64,000 bases of DNA from Calycina herbarum (lineage: Eukaryota > Ascomycota > Leotiomycetes > Helotiales > Pezizellaceae), in contig LLEY01000003.1 in the NCBI GenBank assembly GCA_001414485.1, positions 124,001 through 188,000 on the forward strand, written 5' to 3'. The notes under the pieces are model-generated. The model saw nothing but the letters and a program-made list of their open reading frames with translations, was not told the DNA's origin and made no database searches. Positions 45,461-57,489 of the stretch are shown piece after piece. Numbering within the stretch: position 1 is the stretch's first letter; the number at the start of each line of letters is the position of its first letter. Position numbers and translations under genes: made by a program.

Positions 45461-47365
45461 TCTCCTCTTTCCAAACGAAGAATGGAGCGATACAGCCACC
45501 GATGTGGTCCTTGATAATGTCGTCGCCCAGTTATCGGTAAGAGCGCCCTTCTTTCTTATCGTGCGAGTATTCTGGGTCATTTTGTAGCTATTGTTCGAGA
45601 AGGTCTGGGCGAACCAGGAATTCCATCGTCCCATTCTTCCAGAAGATTTCGAACAATGGTCTTGATTACCCTGGACTGTTTCTCACAATTCTTGATCGGA
45701 AGGAAAGGGCTGGGCTGATATGATGTGTAGCCAAATATCTCCTTCACCCAAGACCTCACAGAAGGTATCCAAACTCTTTCGAGCCAAAATTCCGACCGAA
45801 GCGGTATAGCCAACGGCTTCCTCTACGTGCCAGACCTAGAATCGACCGACTCGTGCTTCAATGTCTCCAAGCAATACATCCCACACAATGTCACACGACA
45901 AGCCAACCTCCCTCCGACAGACTTCACCTTGATAGCCATTGCACCTTGGATAAGCGTTGAATGCACCCAGTCTTTCCTAGCCGCTGCTCGTTCCGACCCA
46001 AATCGAGGTTTCATCTTCTATCTCCCCAACAATGAGACAACTCAACCACCGCCACCGTCTTCGTCGGTGTGGGATCTCCAAGATGGCGGTTCGTGGAAAG
46101 ATGATAATCCCTATCCCGTTTATGCCATACCCGGAAAGTTTGGTCAACAATTAATGCATCAACTGAGTCTTTATTCCGGAAATATGACCGATGTTCCCTT
46201 TGGCCATGATGTATCAGAGCTCCCTGGTTATGATCCCAGAGACTACATCAGACTATATACCGCGATTCAATCATCAAATTCACCCACGTTGCCTCAGTTC
46301 TGGGTCTTCATATTAGTCGTCATGGCTGTTCTGGGTGCGATATTAGCGTTTATCTCCGCCGGCATGCACTGGACGCAACGGCATCGGCGGAACTCGCTGA
46401 GGCGCCGTGTCGAGAGCAGAGAGGTCAACCTCGAAGCTCTTGGTATCAAGCGTCTCACAGTACCACAAGAGTCAATCGCAAAACTTCCTCTTTTCATATA
46501 TAGCGACGAAGGTCAGAATTCGCAGCCCACGTCTCCTATGGCCAAGGAACCTAGTGCTATCACTACAGAGAAGGACAATATTGAGGGTCCTGGCTCTCCT
46601 CGTATCAACCGAGCCTCATCGAGTTACCTCGCTTCAAGTGGTGTAGGAATGCCGGAGGAAGTCATCAATGTTGAGGGCAAAACGCCCGATGTAGTCCTCA
46701 TCCATCGTTTCCTACCATATCCACAACCAACCTGTCCTATCTGCCTGGACGACTTTGTTTGCGGAGAAACGGAAATACGAGAGCTTCCTTGTGGTCACAT
46801 ATTTCACCCCGAATGCATTGACACCTTTTTGGGAAACAACAGCTCTCTTTGTCCAATGTGCAAGCAAATTGCTTGGCCGGTCGGTGACTGCCCAGTCACG
46901 ATTACAAATGGCATGGTCAGGCGAGAGCGCAACTTGAGAAGACTTCGGCCTAGAGTTGAAGATGTTGAAGCGTCAGCCGGTCTGAAAAATGCTTGGGACC
47001 ATCTTAAGCTCATGAGCTCACGATTGAAAAGGCGAATATCAACGACGATAACTAATCACCTAGCTCAAGAGCTTTCTACAATACCCGAAACATCACATTC
47101 TCCGACGTCCATCGTTCTGCCTGCTCGTCCTCAATCTTCGGCACCTGTAAACAATGAAGCTTTCGAGAACTCTGAACCAGCCAGAGCTGAATTTCTAGCG
47201 GCTAGAATTCGAGAACTAGCTTCACGGCAAACGCCAATTCAAGATCCAGATGCAGAGGGTCGACGTCAACCTCGAAAATGTAAGTTGAATCTCGAAGCTT
47301 AAGATGTTATTTACTAACAGACTCTAGGGTGGGGTATTCTTTCCAGGGCGTTTCCCGGATTTTGA
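45461..47365 (+). CDS. PA-TM-RING-H2 type E3 ubiquitin ligase (5' end unresolved)
   Basis: Exons supported: 45461-45536, 45731-47279, 47328-47365. The luminal part includes NGFLYVPDLESTDSC and TLIAIAPWISVECTQSFL, a protease-associated-like region. A TM helix (FWVFILVVMAVLGAILAFISAG) precedes a basic stop-transfer. The RING reads CPICLDDF, then CGHIFHPECID and CPMC, a C3H2C3 RING-H2. PA-TM-RING ligases work in endosome/vacuole sorting. The 3' intron (47280-47327, GTAAGT...CTAAC...TAG) changes the end to KWWGILSRAFPGF. The first supported exon begins at an acceptor (CCATAG) just after an in-frame stop, so an upstream exon with the start and signal peptide must exist. Confidence 0.82.
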
Positions 47366-49193
47366 CAATAAATGAGTTTAGGGTCTGGTTTGGTTCATTC
47401 AGCATTTAGCGTGCATCATTGGGGGCATATTTACACGTCTTTTTTACATTACATAGAATCATGGCATGGAGTTCAGGAATCAGGATGAAGACCAAGGTGG
47501 CTGGCTGGATAAAGGAGGGAGTTAGGTCTTCGACGCATATACTATACCCCGCCAGCTTGTGTTACAATGGCAAAGATACATGAAAATAATGACAATAAAA
47601 ATGAATAACACTTTCTAAAATCCACCCAAGGAGGTATTGATATTAGGAAATTTGTCAATTACTTTCATCGTCTTTCTGGGTTTCTATTAATATTGGCCAA
47701 GTACCCCCTCCCCCCCCCCGGGCCCCCCCGTGCTTTAATTTGAACTTATAGCATGGGAATATAGCGGGCAATAGAAGCAAAAAACGACTGCATCTCTTCC
47801 AAGAAACACTGAGCATCGCAGTCTTCTACGCCTCGGATCGTTATCCGAAAAGCGGTGATTTGAGAGTTGATGTTTTGCGCGGGTTGCACGATACGACTCG
47901 CCCATGTACCGGTTGTCCACTTGTTTCTTGTCCTTGGGGATGCGGAGGGCACGTGAATATGATTCAGGGCATGGAGTTTCCGAAATTGGTTTTTGGAACT
48001 CGTTCATCGCGAGTGAAGGAGTTAATTTTTTTTTTTAAGATGTTCCTTCGTGAAACCACACTTGGGACGAATCTCATTCCACCCCCTTTTCCATTCCACC
48101 CCTTTTTCGAATTCAAGAATTTGTTTCTAATTTTCAAGTCAGTGTGCTCTGCGTCAGTGTCAAGAATGTATAATGTCAACTCCTGCTTCCATCCATTCCA
48201 TCACAAAATAAGCTACAATGAAAGGCGGTGCTACGTGTAATGCTTGGCCGCTGACTCGTCTGATAACATTGGGAATTCCTTGGGATGTTACTCCATGGAA
48301 TGGTTTTAGTCGATTGTTCGAAAGTTTTGTAATTGACAATGCCATGTTGTTTTGGTAGTCCTAGTGGTGGTGTTAGCCTTAATCCATGCGATGGAAGACA
48401 AGGGAAGGGAAGGGAAGGGAAGGGAAGGAGGGATGTTTTTACTTTTTGTCTCCCCAGCTGAGTACCGGGAGTCTGGTTTTGGGGAAATTTTAGTGTTCTA
48501 ATAAGTGTGCTTGGGAGAAAGGGAGCTTACTCGTTACATCCCACGAGGTGTATTGGGATTTGGGTTGTATTCCATGATGAAAGAACGATTTCAGAAAACT
48601 CTCCTGCGAAAAAAAGGCTATATGATATCTAGCTGGAGAATCACGGGATGAAACATGCCATAATTTTCACATATAATATTTTCCTTTGCACTTACTATAT
48701 ACTTACCAAAATGGCATAATCTGCTTAACTCCGCGTCGGTGATTTCCCAAAATCCGTACGGTCAATTCAACACCGAACAACATCATTTACGAAGTTACAA
48801 GAAAAAAGTATATGGTGCGGTTAGATCATACAGCTGCTTAGAGAAGAACCAGTTGTGTACCTGAATACCTACCAGAGCCTCCGATCAATGACAACATTAC
48901 CCCTGAGCCCCACCTCGCTTCGGATTGAGGGGAAGACTGCGGCTAGATGAAGATTTTGGCGTCTAGATAAAGAGAAAAGGTCTTACTGATCACGTATACA
49001 CAGTCGCTTCCGTCGCATCTCCATCAATTGAAAGTCGACATCTCCCCAAAAGCCCTACAATCCCATGTACAAATAGCAATACACCTTTTTACATCTCCGA
49101 TCACCATTCATCTCCCCATCCGCCGGCCAAGTCTCCACTTCGAAGACGAGATTCTGGTCATCTACCCGACAAAACTACCCCCTTCCTCACCTC
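47366..49193. other. Intergenic region
   Basis: About 1.8 kb. Contains a C run at 47710-47719 followed by GGG and a second C run, and an (AGGGA)n microsatellite. ORFs at 47.7-48.3 kb on both strands mirror one another and show no domain. No gene supported. Confidence 0.45.
48401..48428. repeat. (AGGGA)n microsatellite
   Basis: Five perfect AGGGA units in a row in a G-rich tract. Confidence 0.85.
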
Positions 49194-50948
49194 ATGCCGA
49201 CTCCACCGACGACCCCAACCATTCAACACGTTTACGAGCAACAAGCACAGTCAGAAAGTCCCTTGCAGAAAGGCCCTGCCGTTTACAGGCCTCGCATCCG
49301 ACGTAATTTTTCCCGCTCCAAGGCTGGGTGTCTTACATGCCGCTCCAGACGCAAGAAATGTGACGAACAAGAAGCGACATGTGGCGGCTGTCTCAAGAAG
49401 AACGTCGAGTGTCTATGGCCTAATCTCCAACCTAAGAAATCCCAGAATGATGACCCTGACCAACGGACCTCCTCAGGGAGTGAACAAGATAATTCCACCT
49501 CTGATTTGCAAACCCCCAAAGATGATTCGAATGCGGTCCCTAACCAGCAAGCGGCGGACATAGCCTCGAAAGCCTTCCAGAATGCCATAAATCGATACGC
49601 AACTTCTCTGGAATCAAGCAGTCTTAGGCTCTTCGGCACTCTTTCACAGGCACCCATCTCTCTTCCCGATGCACCGAATGGATTCTGGTCCAGATGTGGG
49701 GTATGTACTACGAGAAGAATGAACGATTGACACCTAAATCTGGTCAGCTCTTCGACGGGTATCTCTCCAATACTGCCACTCAGCTGGGAGTTTTGCCGGA
49801 CAAGACGAACCATTTTATTTACTGCATCTTACCTCTGGCTTTTTCTGATAAGCTAGTTATGAATTGTGTATTGGCACTTGCGGGAGCGCATATTGGCTGT
49901 TTCGATGCAGTGGATGAAGAGGCTGCTCTAGCAACATCGAAACATTACTCATCGGCTTTACATGATCTCCAGCTTGCTTTGTGCAGTGAGCAGAAAGCAA
50001 AGGAGAGGAACCCGCTTCAACTGTTGCTCATAACGTCACTTCTTTGTAAAGTGGAAGTAGGTATCCCATTTCCCCTCCAGAACCCGGATCATGTTATTGC
50101 TAACACCTTCTCAGGTTATCTCAGGGAAATCCCACGCAATAGTGCTGCATCATTTACGAGTATATCGCCAATTGGTTCTTTCTTTACTCTCCAAGTCCAC
50201 CAAGCTAGAAACGGAAGATGATCGCAACCTCTGGGGTCTTCTCCACGAAACGTATTGTTATCGAGCATTGATAGCAAGTCTCACTCCACGAGGAAGCTTG
50301 GAGGGAGAGACAATAACTTTGGATCCATTTCTCGGTACGCTATGGTCATTGACACAGTACAAAACCAGTGGCATTTTCCTCGGCTGCGGCCATGGAATCT
50401 TCGAATTCATACCCGAGATCGCAAGACTTGCAAATCGACGATTGGCAGAAGAGGCAGAGGGCATTTTTATATATGAGCTCGAGCATTCTTATCGGTTCTT
50501 TGCTTCGAAACTTCGTGCCTGGCTTCCTCTCGGTTCTGGACCAGAAATAACGAGCGAGAAAGTCGCAGGGGCTCTCATTTTTCAACACGCCTTGCTGATT
50601 TATCTGCACTCTGTCTTCTGCCCTTCACTCCTTGGGAACGCCGCCCTTCTTTCAGAGGTAGACCTACGAGTTGAGGTAAGCCTCCCTTTATTACTTTCGG
50701 TTGCGGGGACCCCGTTGGAGGGGATCATGCTATGGCCAGTTATGATGATCAGTTCATGTGTAACGAAAGAATGGCATCGAGAGTTCATTCGTGCGGCGTT
50801 CAAGGGCTCGAGATACAAGATGAAGAATGTTAAAAGCGTGGTGGAATTGCTGAGTTCGGTTTGGGAGGATGAGGATCCAAGAGCTTTGGGGCCGAGGGGT
50901 CTAGATTTTATGATGAGGAAGATGGGGTGGAATTTATGGATGACGTAA
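49194..50948 (+). CDS. Zn(II)2Cys6 transcription factor (frame break unresolved)
   Basis: The N-terminal part from the ATG at 49194 holds the binuclear cluster CLTCRSRRKKCDEQEATC then GGC and VEC (six Cys, residues about 42-68), preceded by basic NFSRSKAG. A linker rich in Ser/Asp follows. The frame then has to shift between about 49640 and 49690: the next open stretch runs through EWILVQMWGMYYEKNERL and the fungal-specific transcription factor region (VLALAGAHIGC), to a good intron 50057-50114 (donor GTAGGT, acceptor TCAG) and on to the stop at 50948. No normal intron explains the shift. It may be a sequencing or real frameshift, or a missed non-canonical intron. Target genes unknown. Confidence 0.75.
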
Positions 50949-51249
50949 AGGTCCTATTTGACTAACATGATTTCTGTAAATATCCGAGGAGTGATGGAAA
51001 AGGACATCCGGTGCATACCTTATCATTTGATAGTCTCGATATATCTTGTATAAACGAGATAGGCCTCCTGTTGAATTCTGGGGACCCAAGAGAAAAATGA
51101 CTAAGCGCCTTTGTTCCCCGCAATTGGCTAATACTGAATCCTTAGGGGCTTGGCATAGTTTAATCAATCACGTCAGTCCGAACAAACATCACTACCAACC
51201 AGCAGGTATATTTCCTATGTTAAACGAGAGAAGCAAAATCCCCTCAGCC
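50949..51249. other. Short intergenic region
   Basis: 3' end of the Zn2Cys6 gene to the Ada3 start. An in-frame ATG upstream (51046) would extend Ada3 by 68 residues without family similarity, so it is taken as non-coding. Confidence 0.5.
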
Positions 51250-53356
51250 ATGCCTCCCCTTCCAAGCCAGAAAGGCACTGGCAAGAAGGGCCGTGATGCT
51301 CGCCAGAGCCGGAGCCGTAATTCGACTCCCAACCTCATCGGCGCATCCAGCTCGGTACCCCCAGCCGACTCTGGGGAAACGGCTCTCCTCGAGCTCTCTC
51401 GAGCATCATTCTTTACTTCCGATAATGTGGCAGATGTCTCCTCCGCCATCCCAAGCTCGAAAGATCTGGAAGCCCTGGCAGAGAAGCTGCAGAAACTGGT
51501 CGCAGCCATCGAGCTTCGAGGCGCAACCTGCGATCGCGGCATGCGAATGCTGGCCAAGTTGAGAAAAGAAAGACTAGAGGAGATTGAGAGTGACCGGAGA
51601 GACGAAGAACACAAGGAAAGACTGAAGAGAGACGCAGCAGATGAGGAGGAGCGAGGCAGACACAAAGCGAACAAACTCAAGAAGAGAAAGGATATTAGCA
51701 CCAGTAGGGAAGAGCGACCCTTAACCCACGGAGCACATGCTTTGGCACCCCAAGATGGATCAAACCTAGGTAAGTCTTTCCTAAGAACGACTGATTCTAT
51801 TCCCACTTCACTCCGCATACTTCACTCCGTATTATACACTTGAAATGCTGATATCTCGACTTGCAGAAGCTTCGTCTCCGTTGCCGAGAGTGCGCAAGGC
51901 ATCTCGCCGATTGTCCCGCGATAATGATTCGGCCAGCTCTTCGCTTTCACCCGTTGCGCCGACCCCCGCTGCGACATGTATGGATTTGGATGAAAAGGAC
52001 GAAGCGATTGACGATGATTCTAGTTCAGACGAGCATCAACCTCCGCCCGCCCCCACCATGCCTCATATGCAAACATTTGGCGACGACCCCTCCACCTTTC
52101 CCGACCCAACAGTCTACGACATACGCCCCATCACGAAAGATATGGACGAAGCAACGAAGAAGGAGATCTTCTCTGTCACAACATACCCCCCCTCAAACCT
52201 TGAGGATCTCATCGCAGGAGACCCGCCCGATAAAGACTTTAGCAATGCGAAACCCACAAATCAGGTCCAGGCGAATACATTTGCAACCTACCTCGATCCA
52301 TTCTTCCGCCCATATACCGAGGAGGATCTTGCTTTCCTACGTGAACGAGGCGACAAGGCTACTTCCCAGAATATGCCAAATGTCGGACTGATGCACTACA
52401 CCGAGAAATGGGCCAAGGAGGATAATGGCATGATGATTGATAGCCCCCAACACGGTCGCGACAAGCTACCAGGCAACCATGCGCGGGGTAATATTGACAA
52501 TATGGATGATGCGACTGCAGAGACAGATGCCATCTCGGCAGGTCCAATATTGTCACGACTGTTGGCCACCTTGAGACCTGAACACAGAGCTCCAGCATCC
52601 GAAGAGAGACCTACCACGAACGGCCTCACAAATGGAGAAGCCAACATCAATGGGGAGCCAAATGGTGATCTTGGTGATGCCGTCCAAGCGAATGGAGATA
52701 CACCTGCGCCATTACCCGCCGCTACATTCATGACCGAGTCCTCTTCGGAGTCGTGGAAAAAGGCCACTCATCCCAAGCTTGACTACTCACAGGTTGACGA
52801 ACGGATCAAGCAGGAGCTTCGGCATATTGGGTTACTCTCTCCTGAAGATGACCCTAACTTTGACGATCAATACGATGACGAGATCGCTGTACGCCTCCGT
52901 TCATTACAAGCCGAATTGAGACAACAGCAAGTTGAAAACGGTGCCCGTAAAGCTCGACTTCAGGAGCTCGTGAAGGAAAGGATGGCACATCAAGAGTATA
53001 CCACAATTCTCGAGGATCTCGATGCCCAAGTTCAGCAGAATTATCTCAAACGAACACGCACTATTGGTAAGAACAAAAAGACCAAGAGACCCGGTGGAGC
53101 TGGTGGTGGTAGCCACTTTGTTGGAGGTGTCGCGAACGGAATGGCCAGACCTGGAATTGGTGATGCAGCTAAGACAATCATGGAGAGAAGAAAGAAGTGG
53201 ATCGAAGGCGTTGGATCTGTTTTCGATGATGAGCGGAGTACGGTGAAGGTTCCTCGGGCATCGAATCCTGGAACCTCAATATTCAAGCCGGAGGACATGG
53301 CTGAGTATATCAAGAAAGAAAGAGAGAATTGGGAGGAGTACCCGGAAGAGGAATAA
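51250..53356 (+). CDS. ngg1: SAGA complex subunit Ada3/Ngg1
   Basis: Two exons: 51250-51769 and 51867-53356, 669 aa (intron 97 bp, GTAAGT...GCAG). The N-terminal half has a coiled-coil segment ([20 protein letters not shown]). Then the conserved [20 protein letters not shown] and [17 protein letters not shown], and a C-terminal Ada3 domain containing [40 protein letters not shown] and a Gly-rich turn, ending [17 protein letters not shown]. Ada3 ties Gcn5-Ada2 to SAGA/ADA histone acetyltransferase complexes in the nucleus. Start chosen at the first ATG of the low-complexity but family-like [15 protein letters not shown]. Confidence 0.92.
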
Positions 53357-53879
53357 GTGGATCGTGCGCCTGGATGGTTTGATTGTTAGCGTTTGCCCTG
53401 GTTTACCGAGGTTGTAGGATTGAACAACACTGGAGTTTTCAGGGCGGGGCCCTTGGGGGCGTTATGGCAATGTGCTACGATAGAGAGAATTATTTGGTAA
53501 GGGCTGTCAATATACGGTGCTCTCCCCAACCCAGTCAGTTTCCAATTGTCTATAAATATTAACCATAATAAGTGTAGAGTGGGACCCGATGAGATGATCC
53601 TTTGTAAACCATCATGTTTAATAACGCTCTAAGATAAACAAGTGTTGAAATTAAGTACCTATTTGATGAGATAGCTGCTAGGTGTACCTGGTTGGACAAG
53701 AACCTCTACCTAGGTTTGAAGCAAGGCTCCTTTTCGCTGTCGAGGTACCTTGCTGTTCGGGTTTGGATCCTTGGCTTGCCTTGAGCTTACCCTCTACAAA
53801 CTCAAGAGAAGGTTCAAGGTTCAAGGTTCAATTGTTGTGCTCAGAGCCACTGTTTTCAAGTTCGTACCTGCCTCCAGAG
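53357..53879. other. Intergenic region
   Basis: 3' flank of Ada3 leading into the repeat cluster. A short tandem AAGGTTC (three units near 53813-53828) is present. No gene. Confidence 0.45.
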
Positions 53880-54060
53880 CTCGTTGTTCCAACTTCAGGG
53901 TCATTCAAGTAAATTATCCTAAACATCTGGAACAATCTGAAATTATCCTAGATAGTTGGAACAATCAACTTCAATTCTCCAAGCTATCTGGGATAAAGCT
54001 TTAAATTGTGCCAGAAAGTTAGAACAACAAGATGTATCTGTTGCTTTCATTGCTACTTTG
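53880..54060. repeat. Family A TIR element, degenerate copy
   Basis: Contains the family words ACCTGCCTCC, CGTTGTTCCAAC, TTCAAGTAA, CTATCTGGGATAAAGCTTTAAATTG-like sequence and GTTAGAACAACAAG in the same order as the element at 54264-54464, but its outer ends are lost. It lies immediately left of the 30-bp hairpin. Confidence 0.55.
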
Positions 54061-54072
54061 AAGAAAACAGTT

Positions 54073-54155
54073 ACAAGGGCAGGTATGTACTGAGTGCCGC
54101 GAGAGGGGGCCGAGCGCTGCCAGCCGCGGCACTCAGTACATACCTGCCCTTGTAC
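54073..54155. mobile_element. TA-bounded perfect hairpin element (83 bp)
   Basis: Left arm 54073-54102 and right arm 54126-54155 are perfect 30-bp inverted complements (TACAAGGGCAGG... and ...CCTGCCCTTGTA) around a 23-nt G+C-rich loop. The ends are TA, like the hairpin at 44008-44103. It has no ORF. Likely a miniature Tc1/mariner-like element or other foldback unit. Confidence 0.7.
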
Positions 54156-54263
54156 ACGTACAGGCACGTCTTTATCAGCATGCATGTTCTGTTTAGACTG
54201 AATTGCACGTCATCTTAGGAAGAGTGAGGTTGTTCCTTCCTCTCTTCCCAGTGGAAAGTAAAC

Positions 54264-54464
54264 GCGGCAGTAAAGTTCAGGTTTGTACCTGCCTACCTCT
54301 CTCATTATTCCAACGCTTTGGAGTAATTCAAAGTAAGTAACCTAAATACTTATGACATTTTTAAAATTGGCCTAGACAATCAACCTCAATTGTCCCAAAC
54401 CATCTGGGTAATGTTTTAAATTGTCCTTGAATGTTGGAACAATGAGAGGCTTGTGTACTGCCGC
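54264..54464. repeat. MITE-like TIR element, family A (201 bp)
   Basis: Perfect 9-bp ends GCGGCAGTA (54264-54272) and TACTGCCGC (54456-54464), with inner inverted words CTCTCATTATTCCAAC and GTTGGAACAATGAGAG. Related to 4952-5171 in ends, length and inner order. No target duplication evident. Confidence 0.75.
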
Positions 54465-54660
54465 TTTTATTATCCCGCGAGCTATCGCACTACACGCTAG
54501 TTCTTCGGATAAGATAGGGCTAGGGCTAGTGCTCTCTTGTAAACAACCTTAAGCCGGTTGTCTCCGACCCCTCCAACCACACAGCCACTTCCCCTTTTGT
54601 CCATTCGCCGCCATCAACAAAGCACTTCATCACCAATCCAAATACCAGGCCACCGCTACC

Positions 54661-57107
54661 ATGGCGGAGCTCAATGAGCAAGGACAATCTTCCCTAGAGC
54701 AAGAGATCTTCCGCCGCGCATTTAAGAGGGGAATACCAAGGTACGAGGTCAATAAGGTCTTTGAGCAAAAGCTCAAGATCGCCGAAGGCCTCTTCCAAAA
54801 CATCACGAAAAAAGCCCTTCTTCAGTACGCAGAGTACTCGGTCTGGGTCCATTTCTGTAGGTTGACCTCTTTATCTTTATCTCGTCGCGATCCCCGAAGC
54901 TCCATATGCGCTCCGAGTCCCAATTCATCGAGGATTGCCATGCTAACTACTTCCGCGACCTAGTTGAGCATGAACCCTTTCCTGGAAAGATCGATCTCCC
55001 TAACGCCCCTGCTCCATCGTCCTCCCCATCCTCCGCGCCATCGGTTTTGAATGAAAAGCAGATTGTAAAGCTCTCCTCCGAAACCCGTGGCTCGGCGAGA
55101 ATGGATATGTTGTTTAGTGGTAGAATTGACCACAGAAAGGCACGGGATGGCGCTCGTGATGATCAGGCCTGGCTTCACGACAAGTATCGGTCCACTTATA
55201 AGGAGCCCCCATTACCAAAGGGGGATTATTACAGACCAAATCGATTGTATACCGAGACAGACAGTTATGAACCCGCGCCTCGAGACAATCGTCACTATGA
55301 CCTATACTGGGATACGCAATCGCTCATCGAGGAGCAGAGATATGCAAGGCTGAGATGTGGAAGTATGGAAAGTGGTATGTCCCCAAAAGAATTCGACCTT
55401 CTCAAAATAAACTGTCAAGAAATTGTCATGGAAACATATTCAGGAGTTGGCAAGGACCCTATCTGGTTGGAATGGAAAATCCAATCGCTGGTCTGGAGCT
55501 ACTTCTGTGTGTTTTTCTTTTGTGATCATACGATAAGAGCTTGTACTAATAGGCTTATTGTAGCGATGTCGGTCCCTTTTCCCAGAGCCGAGCCTAGATC
55601 TACGCCCATCCCACGCAATTCCTCTGGCAATTTTCCCACGGAACGCACTACGAATGCGCTTGTTTCTGGAAGAACCAACAATATATCTCCCCAAAAGCCA
55701 GTTGGTCCTAGGCGTGCTTCTTTCCTAAGATCTCCAACACCACCAGCGACCGCTCGACCAACCCCTACGTCTGCGTTTGCCACTGGTGCCAACTCTTTCC
55801 AGGCCAAACAGCCCGTTTTTTTGCCCCCAAAAGACCCAGCACTTCCCAAAAAACCACCCCTTGATCTTTCCACCCAGACCGCCAAATCCCAGGAAGACTT
55901 CTTGAAGAAAAAGGTACTTGGTTTGGGTTATGGAAGTTCTCAATTCTTCAAGTATCTCGAAGATGCGCGTAAGCAAGCAAATGAAGAACATGGTGCGTGT
56001 AGTAAGGAAATTAAGCATTATCTTGCTAATTCTGCGGTTTGGAAAAGATTTGGTGAGTTTGTTATTCAATCATTTATTTCTCGGGTGCTGATAAGTTGCA
56101 AGTCAACAAAGACTATCCAGGTTCTGCTCCGAATGGACATACCAAACACTGTTTGAGGCACATTGATCCTGATCAGGGTTTAACAATGCCTCGCAAGCGT
56201 CCTTCAAGTTGCCTTCCATCTGTTGATTCCTCAGATCATTCATCGTCTCGCGATTTTAGGTCTTCTGAATCTATGGCCATTATCAAGGCTCCTGTTAACC
56301 CTCCCGCCAAAGCTCCAGTAAAGGCTTCCATCAAGTCTTCAGCTACACCAAATGTGCACAACACCCTTCCACCTAGCAATGTCGCGATAATCGTCCATCC
56401 TGTCCCAGAAAAGAACCAAACAGAGCCGAAATCTACAACCGCCAAACCATCCCAAGCTTACCTAATTATACAAGGAAAACTCCTGCCATGCCGGCTCGAT
56501 GATATCAAGAATATAAGCTTTGCGTGGTTAACTGACTCCAGTCGTGACATCGTTGAGAGAAGTCTCGATTGCAAGTTCTACGCCATTCAAAGAACACCAG
56601 ATAGTGGACTTCTCCTGAGTGCTGTTCGTGCAGAGGGATATAGCAGTTCTATTGTTGAAGATAATGGTGCTCAATTTCTGAATAAATGGGTTTCAAAAGT
56701 GCTTGAGGGGGAACCTATACAAATGTCGATTTATGTAAGTATCATTGCAAACTTCCGTCGTACTAAATCTGGAAGTATGGGGAGCTAACTTTTAATCAAT
56801 CTAGTGGACACAGCATGCATTAGATCATGGATTCATGGACTTTACCATGGGTACGAACTGCGGCCCTCCTTCTTCGCCATCCCCTATCAAAGCAGCCACT
56901 GGTGCCAATACCACGCCTGTCGTTTCGCAATCCAGAGCTACAACAGCAAGCTTTCTTGAAGAGTCGGAGGACTTGGAGGATGAGTGCGAAAGCGAGGTTG
57001 AGATATACTGTGGTGAGCCTTCGGTTTCTACTTGGGGCAAGAAACGTAAGGCAGATAGCGACGGGGATAGTCAGGTTGAGAAGAAGTATCGAGCGGGGGG
57101 CTTTTGA
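54661..57107 (+). CDS. Hypothetical protein, five exons, nuclear-looking
   Basis: Supported exons: 54661-about 54845, about 54898-55506, 55564-56052, 56112-56734, 56805-57107. The last three introns (57, 59, 70 bp) are clean GT-AG and keep frame; the first junction (VW|LHMRSES) uses a weak GTCCAT donor and is uncertain. The protein is about 735 aa: an N-terminal helix-rich part (EIFRRAFKRGIPRYEVNKVF), a charged middle with FDLLKINCQEIVMETYSG, a Pro/Ser/Thr-rich linker, a KRFGEFVI-like junction, a late folded part (YLIIQGKLLPCRLDDIKNIS) and an acidic tail ending with the NLS-like GKKRKADSDGD. No family recognised. The AT-rich island begins about 100 bp after its stop. Confidence 0.7.
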
Positions 57108-57489
57108 TTAACATGTACGTTTGGTAAAGTTGAGGTTTGGGCACCAGAAAGTTGGGTTATCGAGGGATTGTACGAATATTTTGTAAAAAGTACCAATGTA
57201 GATTATGAAATAAATATTTTTATGATACTTTGTCTGGCATTCTCAAGCTCGTAATAGATAGTGAAGGAAATACTTGGTTCATACCCGCCTATCTGACTCT
57301 TATTGTTCTAGTATGTTTTATTCACTAAATCTGAAATTAACTAATTACTTCCAGAACTATACACTTGATTGTAAACTCTATTAACTAAACTAATTATTCG
57401 ATTTTTTTCAAATAATTATATTAAACAAACATAATATAGATAAGCTAATTAACTATGTAAATTCTATCTAATACTTGGTACTTTTCAAA
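57108..57489. other. Gene 3' flank and edge of AT-rich island
   Basis: Base composition drops sharply from about 57200. A family A fragment (TTCATACCCGCCTATCTGACTC then TTATTGTTCTAG, about 57270-57312) marks the edge. No gene. Confidence 0.5.

Noticed and set aside
47735..48345. ORFs on both strands between RING and Zn2Cys6 genes
   Set aside because: No domain, no codon bias visible, contain homopolymer tracts.
51192..51818. 208-codon Ser/Leu-rich minus-strand ORF
   Set aside because: Shadow of the charged coiled-coil part of Ada3.
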